Shown in pieces: positions 15,697 to 24,786 of a stretch of DNA of 64,000 bases. Origin of the DNA: Polynucleobacter sp. AP-Nino-20-G2 (GTDB lineage: Bacteria; Pseudomonadota; Gammaproteobacteria; Burkholderiales; Burkholderiaceae); the NCBI RefSeq assembly GCF_018688235.1, contig NZ_CP061313.1, positions 372,001-436,000 on the forward strand, written 5' to 3'. Both the position numbers and the translations under genes were made by a program. Numbering within the stretch: position 1 is the stretch's first letter; each line of letters begins with the position of its first letter. The notes beneath the pieces were generated by a model that saw only the letters and a list, made by a program, of their open reading frames with translations, made no database searches and was not told the DNA's origin.

Positions 15697-16974
15697 ATGA
15701 CGATATTTATTTTCATTGGATCCCTTTTAGCTTTGATGGCTTTAGGCATGCCAATTGCATTCGCATTATTGGGCTGTGGCATTGCTTTAATGCTACATCT
15801 AGATATTTTTGATGCACAAATTATTGCTCAAAATGTCATTGCTGGAGCTGATAGCTTTCCTTTGATGGCTGTTCCATTTTTTATGTTAGCTGGCGAGGTA
15901 ATGAATGCTGGCGGCTTATCAAAACGCATCGTTGCTGTTGCTCTTGGTTTGGTCGGGCATATTAAAGGTGGGCTTGGTTATGTCACTATTGTTGCCGCCT
16001 GTATTCTGTCGGCACTTTCTGGTTCGGCGGTTGCCGATGCTGCGGCATTATCGGCACTCTTGGTGCCAATGATGGTTAGTGCGGGCCATGATCAAAAGCA
16101 ATCCGCTGGATTAGTAGCTGCCGCGGGAGTGATTGGGCCAATTATTCCACCAAGTATTGGTTTTGTGATTTTCGGTGTGGCGGCTAATTTATCTATTACC
16201 AAGCTATTTCTAGCGGGCATATTCCCAGGATTACTTGTTGGACTCTCATTGTGGCTCACCTGGTGGTGGGTTATTCGCAAAGAGAGTATTCAACCGCCAC
16301 CGAAAATTCCATTTAGTGAAGTTGCAAAATCGCTGGTGGATGGTTTCTGGGCTTTAATGCTTCCGTTAATTATCATATTTGGACTCAAGCTTGGTGTCTT
16401 TACGCCAACAGAAGCTTCTGTAGTTGCTGCAGTGTACGCTATCTTTGTCGCTACTGTTATTTATCGAGAGCTTAAGTTTGGTCAGTTACTAGAGTTATTT
16501 TCTAGAGCCGCACAAACAACTGCAATTGTGATGTTCTTAGTAGCTGCTGCCATGGTCTCTGCTTGGTTAATTACTGTGGCTGATTTACCCTCTAAGGTTG
16601 TTGGTCTACTCGAGCCATTTATGGGCAATCAAATCTTGTTAATGTTTGCAATCATGACATTAGTCGTGATTGTTGGCACAGCAATGGATATGATCCCAAC
16701 AATTTTAATTTTGACTCCAGTGCTAGTCCCAGTAGTGAAGCAGGCAGGAATTGACCCGATTTACTTCGGAGTTCTATTCATTATCAATAACAGTATTGGC
16801 TTGATAACCCCACCCGTAGGAACAGTGTTGAATGTTGTTGCGGGCGTGACAAAAACTTCAATGTCGGATTTAATGAAAGGGGTTATGCCTTTCTTAATTG
16901 CAGAGTTAGTCATGCTGCTATTGATGGTTTTATTTCCATCTTTAGTTACGGTGCCGATGCGTTGGTTTTACTAG
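15697..16974 (+). CDS. dctM: TRAP transporter large membrane subunit (DctM type)
   Basis: A 425-residue very hydrophobic protein with about 12 helices and the DctM signatures PFFMLAGEVMNAGGLSKRI, GSAVADAAALSALLVPMM and GPIIPPSIGFV, as well as the C-terminal NNSIGLITPPVGTVLNVV. It couples substrate uptake to the sodium gradient. With dctP and dctQ it makes one complete TRAP system. Confidence 0.93.
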   Translation: MTIFIFIGSLLALMALGMPIAFALLGCGIALMLHLDIFDAQIIAQNVIAGADSFPLMAVPFFMLAGEVMNAGGLSKRIVAVALGLVGHIKGGLGYVTIVAACILSALSGSAVADAAALSALLVPMMVSAGHDQKQSAGLVAAAGVIGPIIPPSIGFVIFGVAANLSITKLFLAGIFPGLLVGLSLWLTWWWVIRKESIQPPPKIPFSEVAKSLVDGFWALMLPLIIIFGLKLGVFTPTEASVVAAVYAIFVATVIYRELKFGQLLELFSRAAQTTAIVMFLVAAAMVSAWLITVADLPSKVVGLLEPFMGNQILLMFAIMTLVVIVGTAMDMIPTILILTPVLVPVVKQAGIDPIYFGVLFIINNSIGLITPPVGTVLNVVAGVTKTSMSDLMKGVMPFLIAELVMLLLMVLFPSLVTVPMRWFY

Positions 16975-16983
16975 ATTTATCTA

Positions 16984-17008
16984 ACCACTCTTCGGAGTGG
17001 TTTTTTAT
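16984..17008 (+). terminator. Terminator of the TRAP operon
   Basis: ACCACTC-TTCG-GAGTGGTTTTTT with T tail, ten bases after the dctM stop. Confidence 0.85.
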
Positions 17009-17024
17009 TACCCAAAACTACGTT

Positions 17025-17226
17025 TGTCTGGTTGCCCGACAAACTATGTGCCAAAGTGTCTCGAAACACGACACTTGCTAACCAAGTCTTCCGGTAGTCG
17101 CCTACGGTTTTCAGCGTTGACCATCCTGATCCACGACGACATATAAGATTGCCTATTGAGTCCGCACAGTCACTACATTTTCTGTAACCAAAAGAAAAAG
17201 CCACCCGAAGGTGGCTTTTGTATAAC
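17025..17226. repeat. Island-flank module, copy 3
   Basis: Homologous to 5566-5765 and 10684-10862. It has palindromes TGTCTGGTTGCCCGACA (17025-17041) and TGTCTCGAAACACGACA (17057-17073, identical to 5595-5611), CCTACGGTT and CAGCG words, CGCACAGTCACTACATTT (17163-17180), and a hairpin at 17195-17219 (AAAAGCCACC-TTCG-GGTGGCTTTT on the minus strand). Remnant F5 follows. Confidence 0.75.
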
Positions 17227-17271
17227 TGGTGGGTCGGGCGAGATTCGAACTCGCGACCAACGGATTAAAAG
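17227..17271 (-). repeat. tRNA-Lys 3'-end remnant F5 (candidate att site)
   Basis: Forty-five bases identical to the intact tRNA-Lys gene, covering CCA to anticodon, the same extent as F4. It is the nearest remnant to the intact gene and so, if islands stacked at the tRNA, marks the far end of the latest one. Confidence 0.9.
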
Positions 17272-17411
17272 ACTTAAGAATTGTTCTGAACAGTAATCAA
17301 AACATTAACCTAAAGCTGCCTAGAAAGTGCTGTGATATCGGCGGCTAGTCATGTGGGCTCAATTGGTATGAGGCGGAGGTTGATTGGTTTCGACAGCAGT
17401 GTCACGAGAAG

Positions 17412-17458
17412 CGACAGTTGAATGTCGGGTAAACCGACAGGTTGAGTGGCAACTGTCG
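17412..17458. repeat. Nested inverted repeat containing a perfect 17-bp palindrome, abutting the IS
   Basis: Outer arms CGACAGTTG (17412-17420) and CAACTGTCG (17450-17458) enclose TGTCGGGTAAACCGACA (17423-17439), the same palindrome as 10684-10700 read on the other strand. The IS30-type element starts at the last base of the outer arm. IS30 elements are known to favour palindromic targets. Between 17272 and 17411 nothing else is recognised except ATTGTTCTGAACAGT (17280-17294), like the GTTCCGAAC site of the flank modules. Confidence 0.65.
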
Positions 17459-18692
17459 GCCTTGATTTCAACCCGTCGATGCAACACACTACAAACTGCG
17501 TAAGCGCAAGGAGTGTTGCTCATGAAACAACGACCTCGAATCTATTACACAGCTACCCAGAAGGCTTTAATGTGGGAGCGCTGGAAAAAGGGAGATTCTC
17601 TCCAGCAGATTGCCCAGTTATTTGATCGCCACCACTCGGCAGTTCAGCGAATTTTGGCTGAGAGTGGCGGTATCAGACCCCCAGAGCGAACTCGATCAAC
17701 CTTGGCATTAACTTTGGCCGAGCGTGAAGCAGTCTCACGTGGCCTAGCAAGCGGTCAATCCATGAGATCGATTGCAACTCAGTTAGGTCGATCACCTTCC
17801 ACAATTAGTCGTGAGATTGGTCGCAATGGCGGTCCAAAGAGTTATCGAGCCCACCAATCTAATCAGGCTGCCTGGGATCGAGCGCAGCGTCCTCAGACTT
17901 GTAAACTAGTCTTGAATAAAGCCTTAGCGCATCTGGTGGCAGATAAACTGCAGCACTACTGGTCACCACAACAGATTGCCGGATGGCTAAAAGAGACTTA
18001 TCCAGATCAGGAGGACTATCAGGTGTCACACGAAACGATCTACCTTAGCCTCTTTATCCAAGCCCGCGGAGCCTTAAAGAAAGAGCTCACCCAGCATTTA
18101 CGACGCACCCGCATCATGCGCCGATCACGGCATCACACGCTGAAGGATGCAGGGCTTGGAAAAATTAAGGATGCAGTCTCGATCAGAGAGCGGCCAGCCG
18201 AAGCAGAAGATAGAGCTGTTCCCGGCCATTGGGAAGGTGATCTTTTATATGGGGATGCCAATAGTCAGATCGCTACTCTCGTGGAGCGCCAGACTCGCTA
18301 TGTGATGCTAGTCAAGGTGGCTCGTAAAGACAGTGAGACGGTGGTCAATGCACTCATCAAGCATGCCCGCAAGTTACCGCAAGAGCTCTACAAGTCCTTA
18401 ACATGGGATCGGGGTAAAGAAATGTCTGAACACAAACGCTTTACTCTAGCTACCGATGTGCAAGTGTATTTTTGCGATCCTCAGCATCCTTGGCAACGAG
18501 GCTCGAATGAAAATACCAATGGGTTATTAAGACAATACTTCCCTAAAGGAATGAGCTTAGCTAATTACTCCCAAGCCAAACTCAATGCTGTAGCAAGGCA
18601 ACTCAATGAACGTCCTAGAAAAACACTAAACTATCAAACACCGGCAGAACGTTTTGCCCTAACTGTTGCATCGACGGGTTGAAATCAAGGCC
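17458..18692 (+). mobile_element. Complete IS30-family insertion sequence with 28-bp perfect inverted repeats
   Basis: GGCCTTGATTTCAACCCGTC begins the left end and its exact reverse complement closes the right end, 28 of 28 bases (17458-17485 and 18665-18692). The 1235-bp element holds one transposase gene whose stop lies inside the right repeat. No short target duplication is evident (left flank CTGTC, right flank AATAG). Perfect ends and an open transposase suggest a recently active copy. Confidence 0.9.
17522..18682 (+). CDS. IS30-family transposase
   Basis: The start is the ATG at 17522 after AAGGAG; an in-frame GTG nine bases earlier overlaps that site. The 386-residue protein has two N-terminal DNA-binding parts (WERWKKGDSLQQIAQLFDRHH and AEREAVSRGLASGQSMRSIA) and a DDE catalytic domain, with VPGHWEGDLLYG, LTWDRGKEMSEH and PWQRGSNENTNGLLRQYFPKG carrying the acidic residues. 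It cuts and joins the element ends. It appears intact. Confidence 0.95.
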   Translation: MKQRPRIYYTATQKALMWERWKKGDSLQQIAQLFDRHHSAVQRILAESGGIRPPERTRSTLALTLAEREAVSRGLASGQSMRSIATQLGRSPSTISREIGRNGGPKSYRAHQSNQAAWDRAQRPQTCKLVLNKALAHLVADKLQHYWSPQQIAGWLKETYPDQEDYQVSHETIYLSLFIQARGALKKELTQHLRRTRIMRRSRHHTLKDAGLGKIKDAVSIRERPAEAEDRAVPGHWEGDLLYGDANSQIATLVERQTRYVMLVKVARKDSETVVNALIKHARKLPQELYKSLTWDRGKEMSEHKRFTLATDVQVYFCDPQHPWQRGSNENTNGLLRQYFPKGMSLANYSQAKLNAVARQLNERPRKTLNYQTPAERFALTVASTG

Positions 18693-19234
18693 AATAGAGG
18701 ACCTTTGACCAAGCCTTCAGTGTTGCTCAATCTCTGGTAGTGTTTTATTGGAGCGGCAGGGCGCAAGGTTCTCGGGCTTCCGACCCCCTCTCAAATAAAA
18801 TTAAGAGCCTAGAAAATTAAAGATTCACCGTAGTGAGCGCCATGTGATTCACTACCTGCAAAGCACTGAAGAATAAATCTTTTTGGAAAAAATCCCTCTC
18901 TAATTTGGCGTGGAGCGGACGGTGGTGGCAAGAGTTATCTTTTTAAGCAATAGCCCAAAGCTTTAGATGTTTTAGGGCTGGTCTATTACGCCTTGTACTA
19001 CCAAGAAGTATCAAAACCATTTTCACTAGCGTTAATTTATATTTCTAGTGCAGCAGTACAGTACGCGGATTAAATTATCTGTCAAAGATGCTGGGTTCGA
19101 TGGTGGATTGCAACAAGAGCAATACATAGGTAGTGATAATAGCTTTTAAGCTAATAAAAATTTACATTCTCCGTAATTAAGAGTAGCCTGAAGTTGTCGT
19201 TTTGACATATTTTTTTTTGTTAAGTGGGGACGTA
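18693..19234. other. Intergenic stretch without recognised features
   Basis: I find no gene, tRNA or clear repeat in these 542 bases between the IS and the HD-GYP gene. The AT content rises towards the right, where a promoter for the HD-GYP gene would be expected. It may be DNA of a decayed gene. Confidence 0.5.
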
Positions 19235-20542
19235 ATGAACCTTACTGTAGAACCGCTCTATCTTATTTCCATCATCGTCAATTTGACGGTTGGTTTGCTA
19301 GTTCTGTTTCTCTACAGGAAGCAACAAGACCGATCAGCGCAATACTGGTTTTTTGCATCACTAGCTCTGTCTTTAGGTGTTGGATTTATTCTCTTCCGTC
19401 CGTACCTTCCCCCATTCTTTAGCTACTCTTTAGCGCATACGCTCTCAACTTCATCATCAATATTATTCGGCTATAGCCTAATTCTTATTGGCGGTCAGAA
19501 GGTTCGGTTTCCATATATATCAATATTAATCTGCATCATTTATGGAATCGTTTTAACGTACTTGGTTGCATCAGGTCTTGGTCGTTTAACGCCTGCAGCA
19601 ATTGCGGGCGCTTGGAGCATTTCGTTAGTTGCTGCCTTTTTTATGGCTTTACGTGCCAATAGGGTATTAAAGAATGGCTATCTAGAGGTAATGACCTGGC
19701 TCTTTGCCACCTCCGCAGTTCTGTGGCTGATGCGAATCCCTCCATTGGCTGCAGGGCTGACAGAAAGCCTCGGTGATCCTGGTGTAATCAATACAGTAAC
19801 CTTGATTGGAATTGTTATTTTAGGTATTTTGCGTCAATTATTTTATCTGGTGATTCGGTTGTCTGAAGCATTTAAGTATTTACTTAAAAAACAAACAATC
19901 AAAATTGGCGAGACTGAAGAAGCGTTGCTAGCTAGCTTGACAAGCTTAGCATCTAAGCGGGATAACGAAACAGGCAATCATATTATTCGCACAGCAAAAT
20001 ATGTGAAGGTGATCGCTCGTCAACTACGGGCGGCAGGGTACTACTCGGAATTTTTATCTGATTCCCGCATACAGGATTTTTATCGCGCAGCACCATTACA
20101 CGACATCGGAAAAGTAGGCATTCTCGATGCCATACTAAATAAACCTGGAAAACTTGATTCTGACGAATGGGGTGTTATGAAGACCCATGCATCAATCGGT
20201 GAATCCATTTTATTAACCGTAAAAGAGCGATTTTCTGATGTACCTAGTTTTTTACAACATGCAATAGAGATTGCTGGGGGGCATCATGAGCGTTGGGATG
20301 GTGGTGGCTATCCAAGGGGCTTAGCGGGCGAAGAAATTCCGCTATCAGCTCGCATTATGGCTGCGGCTGACGTGTACGATGCTTTGGTAAGTCGCAGGGT
20401 TTATAAAGAGCCATGGACGCATGAAGAAGCTTGTGGAGAAATTGTTAAGTTGAGTGGAAGCCAGTTTGACCCAAAAATTGTTGAGGCAATAGTCCACGAA
20501 ATGGATGTTTTTAAGAGAATCTACAAAGAGCATCGGGATTGA
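19235..20542 (+). CDS. Membrane-anchored HD-GYP domain protein (probable cyclic-di-GMP phosphodiesterase)
   Basis: The start is the ATG at 19235 after GGGGACG; an upstream TTG at 19202 is less likely. Of 435 residues, about 1-210 form six to seven membrane helices of no recognised sensor family. The rest is an HD-GYP domain with HDIGKVGILD, a distal histidine pair (KTHASIGE, AGGHHERWDGGGYPRGL) and AADVYDAL. HD-GYP enzymes hydrolyse cyclic-di-GMP. The membrane part probably senses an envelope or redox signal. Nothing nearby shows its target process. Confidence 0.88.
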   Translation: MNLTVEPLYLISIIVNLTVGLLVLFLYRKQQDRSAQYWFFASLALSLGVGFILFRPYLPPFFSYSLAHTLSTSSSILFGYSLILIGGQKVRFPYISILICIIYGIVLTYLVASGLGRLTPAAIAGAWSISLVAAFFMALRANRVLKNGYLEVMTWLFATSAVLWLMRIPPLAAGLTESLGDPGVINTVTLIGIVILGILRQLFYLVIRLSEAFKYLLKKQTIKIGETEEALLASLTSLASKRDNETGNHIIRTAKYVKVIARQLRAAGYYSEFLSDSRIQDFYRAAPLHDIGKVGILDAILNKPGKLDSDEWGVMKTHASIGESILLTVKERFSDVPSFLQHAIEIAGGHHERWDGGGYPRGLAGEEIPLSARIMAAADVYDALVSRRVYKEPWTHEEACGEIVKLSGSQFDPKIVEAIVHEMDVFKRIYKEHRD

Positions 20543-20805
20543 TAAAGATTAATTTTCCTCACCTCTAGTTTTGGGCGCCCAGAGACCGAAGTATTCACTG
20601 TGGCTAAAGTGTTTATTCGTGAGTCATCTAAACTATTATCAGGTAAATTAATTAGATTTCTGTTGCAATCAACAAGGGTCCAAGGCAACTTTAATGGTAG
20701 ATTGTGCTTGATGATTAACGCTAAACCAAAGTCTTCTATGGGTCGGTAGCTGACCAATTGTGGAAGCAATCTAGATGACCCAATTCGGCCATTAGCGGTC
20801 ATTTA

Positions 20806-23298
20806 CTATTGAACCCCTTTTCTTCTGTAGCCTAACTTAACCAGCTCATACCACGTGATTCCGAGTAATCCAGAGGCAAGAATCACTAAAGCGCCCTCAG
20901 GCGTAGGCACGGCAAATTGAAAACGATCGCGGAGAAATGGAATCGTAATTAAAAATCCAAAAGATATAGCCCCAATGCCAAGGATCCATTTTTGGGATGG
21001 ATTGGTTTTTTTCAAAATCTTGAATAGGTGATCATTTTTTGATCTACTGACAATAATTAATGAAATGTTGCCAAGTACTAGGCTGCCAAATGACAGGGTG
21101 GTTGCCATAGCATGCGAGTAGTTCATATTTAAGAGCCAGAAATATAACCCAACAACAATAGCAGTTAATCCTGCGCCTTGTAGCAAAGCCATGGAGATGT
21201 TTTGTAGGCTAAAGAGTTTTTGATTAATGTTTCTTGGGGGTCTTAACATGACATCACTTTCAGGCGACTCCATCTCAAAAATAATTGCGCAGGCAGGATC
21301 AATAATCATTTGCAGAAAGACAATATGTATTGGGTCTAGGATTGGCTGTATGCCAAAGAGAATTGGAATAAAGACAGCTCCTGCCATTGGGATATGGATA
21401 GCAACGATATAAATAATGGCCTTATGTAAGTTGTCATAAATTTGTCTACCTTGCTGGATGGTGTGGACTATAGAGGAGAAATCATCATTTAGCAGTACTA
21501 GGGATGCGGCTTCCCTAGCGACATCTGTGCCCCGTTGTCCCATCGCAATACCCACATGGGCCGCTTTTAGGGCGGGTGCATCATTTACTCCATCGCCAGT
21601 CATGGCTACTACTTCATTGTTTTCTTGTAATGCCTTTACGAGCCTTAATTTTTCGGCGGGTTTTATCCGCACGTATACAGAGGTTTTCTTTACTGCCTCA
21701 CGAAGTTCAAGGTCATTTAATGTATTGATATCACTACCAGATAGGACGCTTAAGCTATCAATACCCGCTTGGCTTGCAATTGCTTGCGCTGTAATTGCAT
21801 GATCTCCAGTAATCATAATGACGCGTATGCCAGCTTTTTGACACTTTTGAATAGCTGCTGGCACCTCTTCTCTGATGGGGTCTTTGAGGCCCACAAGACC
21901 TAGCCAAGTAAGCTCAAAAGAACCTAGATTGTCTGGCCAATCTACGCTTTGTTTCGTGTATTGGGATTTTGCAACGCCTAGCAATCGCAATCCTTGTGAT
22001 GCAAGGTCTTTAATTTGCTTTTCAATTGCTTGAGCCTGCGCTTGTGACAAATTGCAGCGCTTAAGGACTGCTTCGGGAGCTCCTTTAATGGCTACTAGGT
22101 ATTCAACAGAGCCTGGTGCTTTCCAAATGTGCGTCATGGCAGGTAATTCTGGGCTCAGGCCATACTCATGCACCAATTCATGGTTGCAATATCGATTTGC
22201 ATATTCGGGAATAAGGTAGCACTTCTCATGAAATGCTTGTTCCATGGGGTCAAAGGGTTTTAGTTCACTTGCAAGTACGCAATAACTTAGAAGTTCCTTT
22301 TGAGTTGAATTTAGATTTTGATCTCCTGAGCTAAGAAATAAAATGCTCTCTGGGGTTGCAAGGACCTCGAGAGACATTTTGTTCAGGGTAAGGGTACCTG
22401 TTTTATCAACACATAAGGTGGTGATGCTGCCTAATGTTTCAATTACAGGCGCGTATCTGGTTAGCACTTTTTGGCGGGATATTCTCCAAACACCTAGGGC
22501 CATAAAAACCGTCAAAATGACTGTAAATTCTTCGGGCAATAAGGCCATGGTTAAGCTGATGGCAGTCAGGGCCCCTTGAAGCCAGGTTCGATGTACGAGC
22601 TCATAAATCAATAAAACAAGAATGGAGAGGGCGACTCCAAAAATCGTAAACCGTTTAATCAAAACCCCTATATCTTGCTGCAGGGGGCTATTAAGATTAT
22701 TGATTTGACTTAGGCTGCCACCTATCTTGCCTAGCTCTGTCTGCATTCCGATAGCGGTAACCTTAGCTATTCCGCCGCCTCGAATAACCATGCACCCCGA
22801 ATGAACGTAATCTGCACCATCTTTTTTTAATGGTTCAGACTCCCCGGTTAGCAGTGATTCATCGACAAGTAGATCATGAGCCTCAAGCAATTGGGCGTCA
22901 GCAGGAATTCTGTCGCCTTCCTCAATAACAAGAATGTCGCCAACTACAACATATTCGCCAGCTATCCTCTGGGTAATGCCATCCCTTATAACAATGGCTC
23001 TAGGACTAGATAGATCTTTAAGTGCCTCAATAGCCTTTTCACTTTTTCGTTCTTGAAATAGGGTGATGCCTACCGATATAAAGATAAATCCAATCAGAAT
23101 CAGTGCGTCATCTATTTTTCCAATAACTAGGTAAATTGCTCCAGCCAGAAAGAGAAGGGCAAATGTGGGCTCAGCTAAAATTCGAAGTAGGAGCTTGAAA
23201 ACAGTTTTTTTATCTGCAACTGCTAGCTCATTAAATCCATCTTGCTCCTGTAGTTGAGCAACCCGGGATTTGGTAAGACCCTGCATGGGTGATGGCAT
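20806..23298 (-). CDS. Cation-transporting P-type ATPase (P2-like)
   Basis: An 830-residue pump. It opens with a cation-ATPase N-terminal domain (LTKSRVAQLQEQDGFNEL). TGES is at 151-154, the phosphorylated aspartate is D298 in DKTGTLT, and the hinge is MTGDGVNDAPALKAAHVGIAMG. The M4 motif is LLPEEFTV (254-261), whereas SERCA-type calcium pumps have PEGLP. The ion is therefore uncertain; calcium, magnesium or manganese are possible. It is co-oriented with, and 67 bp from, the upstream Usp gene. The segment 20543-20805 has no convincing gene. Confidence 0.88.
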   Translation of the reverse strand: MPSPMQGLTKSRVAQLQEQDGFNELAVADKKTVFKLLLRILAEPTFALLFLAGAIYLVIGKIDDALILIGFIFISVGITLFQERKSEKAIEALKDLSSPRAIVIRDGITQRIAGEYVVVGDILVIEEGDRIPADAQLLEAHDLLVDESLLTGESEPLKKDGADYVHSGCMVIRGGGIAKVTAIGMQTELGKIGGSLSQINNLNSPLQQDIGVLIKRFTIFGVALSILVLLIYELVHRTWLQGALTAISLTMALLPEEFTVILTVFMALGVWRISRQKVLTRYAPVIETLGSITTLCVDKTGTLTLNKMSLEVLATPESILFLSSGDQNLNSTQKELLSYCVLASELKPFDPMEQAFHEKCYLIPEYANRYCNHELVHEYGLSPELPAMTHIWKAPGSVEYLVAIKGAPEAVLKRCNLSQAQAQAIEKQIKDLASQGLRLLGVAKSQYTKQSVDWPDNLGSFELTWLGLVGLKDPIREEVPAAIQKCQKAGIRVIMITGDHAITAQAIASQAGIDSLSVLSGSDINTLNDLELREAVKKTSVYVRIKPAEKLRLVKALQENNEVVAMTGDGVNDAPALKAAHVGIAMGQRGTDVAREAASLVLLNDDFSSIVHTIQQGRQIYDNLHKAIIYIVAIHIPMAGAVFIPILFGIQPILDPIHIVFLQMIIDPACAIIFEMESPESDVMLRPPRNINQKLFSLQNISMALLQGAGLTAIVVGLYFWLLNMNYSHAMATTLSFGSLVLGNISLIIVSRSKNDHLFKILKKTNPSQKWILGIGAISFGFLITIPFLRDRFQFAVPTPEGALVILASGLLGITWYELVKLGYRRKGVQ

Positions 23299-23365
23299 CT
23301 GTGTAATTGCAGGGTTATTAAATGATTGGAATTTGACGGCCCTATCTTAGGGCCGTCTGAGATGA

Positions 23366-23791
23366 CTACTTAACAAGTAACACTGGTTGCTTTGCCGATC
23401 CAGATACTCGTTGAGCTACAGAGCCAATTAAGACGTCAAGTAGTCCACCTCGGCCTTTTGCCCCCATCACAATTAGATCAACCTTGTCTTTGTTGGCTAA
23501 AGCGACAATTTCGTCGGCAATATGGCCGCGCTTGATAGCCATGTTGTGTTTGACGCGTGTGGTATTGAGTACTTTCTGAGCTGCTTTCAGTTCCTTTTCG
23601 CTCACTTCGCGCAAGTAGTCATCTACAACACTTTTGGAAACAAACTGCTTTACATGACTAAGTGAAGTGTCGTCATGCACACTTACTAGAGTAACAACAG
23701 CAGGACTTCTCGAGTTTTTTGCAAGTTTGGCAACATACCTTGCAGCGTTTAGAGAAGATTTTGATCCATCAATTGGCAATAGTATTTTCAT
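23366..23791 (-). CDS. Universal stress protein, UspA family
   Basis: A 141-residue single Usp domain beginning MKILLPIDGSKSSLNAARYV. The C-terminal nucleotide-binding loop GAKGRGGLLDVLIGSVAQRV fits G-2x-G-9x-G-S/T, so it probably binds ATP. It is first in a probable two-gene unit with the P-type ATPase. Confidence 0.92.
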   Translation of the reverse strand: MKILLPIDGSKSSLNAARYVAKLAKNSRSPAVVTLVSVHDDTSLSHVKQFVSKSVVDDYLREVSEKELKAAQKVLNTTRVKHNMAIKRGHIADEIVALANKDKVDLIVMGAKGRGGLLDVLIGSVAQRVSGSAKQPVLLVK

Positions 23792-23944
23792 CTTGATTGC
23801 TTCCTCTTTTTAGTTTGTAACTACACCTTTAGTTTATGACTTAAAAATGTGGTTGGCAATTTACGGCTTTTTTATGGTCGATACGGACGAATAAGATTCT
23901 CCAGTCCAAATGCATCATTTTTATCTCGCAACCCTTCAATGTCA

Positions 23945-24109
23945 TTACGGAGTTTTTTTTGTCTGATAGCAGCTGAGCTTCCTTAACTTTTTCCGATCAA
24001 GTCCGTAGGTGTCGATTAAATATCTTAGGCGTGAGGAGCAAATTTGAAAGCGAATGATCCAAATGATTGCAAAAAGGGCTGGACTCAGAAGTAAGAGAAT
24101 GATGGTCAT
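23945..24109 (-). CDS. Possible small single-span membrane protein
   Basis: An ATG at 24109 opens 54 codons: MTIILLLLSPALFAIIWIIR followed by a basic, cysteine-containing tail (FQICSSRLRYLIDTYGLDRKKLRKLSCYQTKKTP). It has one strong hydrophobic helix followed by many positive charges. No good ribosome site is visible. It lies in the 520-bp gap between the Usp and metal-efflux genes, which otherwise holds nothing recognised. Confidence 0.3.
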   Translation of the reverse strand: MTIILLLLSPALFAIIWIIRFQICSSRLRYLIDTYGLDRKKLRKLSCYQTKKTP

Positions 24110-24312
24110 GATAGTTAGCGTTGATAAAACTTACTTTTAAAAAGGGTCAAAAATCTCAAAGAGCGCACACCCTAAAAGTGCGGAAAATTCAATTGGCTTC
24201 ATGGGGGCGCTTGTTAAACACTTTGCATACGTACACCTCAATCAACATATTAGGCCTAAATTTTGCGTAATTACGACAAAAAAATGACATATTGCGGGTG
24301 TAGAATCAAAGT

Positions 24313-24723
24313 ATGCATGTATTGAGATCCAAGCCTCTTCTTGTTGTTGCACTGTTCCTGGCTATTATTTTGCAGCTATTGACCCCGTTTCTACATGCTC
24401 ATACTGGAGCTTCAAGTCAGCATGGTCTCCATCTTCATGTTGATAGCGCAGGATTTGAGTCCGCCAATACATCTGAGGTTGGAAAGGTATTTATAACCAC
24501 CTCTACTGAAGAGTCGCCAGAGGTTGGGGTGCCTGCTTCACGTCAAAGCGATCAATTTGATCTTGTTATCTTAAATTTCTATGTTTTAGCCTTGTTTGCT
24601 TTGGTATATGCAACCTATGCTGCTAGACCCATTTTCCATTTTTATAGCTTAGACAGATTTGCGTATCAAAGGTACGCCCAAAGTTCTCCACCCCTTTCTT
24701 TAGCTCCACCTCTAGACCTCTAA
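24313..24723 (+). CDS. Small histidine-containing membrane protein leading the metal-efflux operon
   Basis: A 136-residue protein with an N-terminal hydrophobic segment (about 9-25), a possible metal-binding stretch HAHTGASSQHGLHLHVD at about 29-45 and a second hydrophobic segment near 92-108. The family is not recognised with certainty. Position and histidines recall CzcI-like small proteins that precede czc genes and modulate metal sensing. It is 63 bp before the membrane-fusion gene. Confidence 0.6.
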   Translation: MHVLRSKPLLVVALFLAIILQLLTPFLHAHTGASSQHGLHLHVDSAGFESANTSEVGKVFITTSTEESPEVGVPASRQSDQFDLVILNFYVLALFALVYATYAARPIFHFYSLDRFAYQRYAQSSPPLSLAPPLDL

Positions 24724-24786
24724 ATTTCTCAGGCGTGACTTGCTCACGTTTCTTCGAATTAGTTAGCAGCGTTTCTAGAGGTTTTT

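Noticed and set aside
5766..17271. tRNA-like segments as functional tRNA genes
   Set aside because: They hold only the 3' part; no acceptor 5' strand or D-arm is present, so they cannot fold into a tRNA.
17458..18692. Target-site duplication of the IS30 element
   Set aside because: The bases next to the two ends (CTGTC and AATAG) do not match, so no duplication is claimed.
20521..20802. 93-codon minus-strand ORF between the HD-GYP and ATPase genes
   Set aside because: No ribosome site, no recognisable domain and irregular composition; treated as non-coding.
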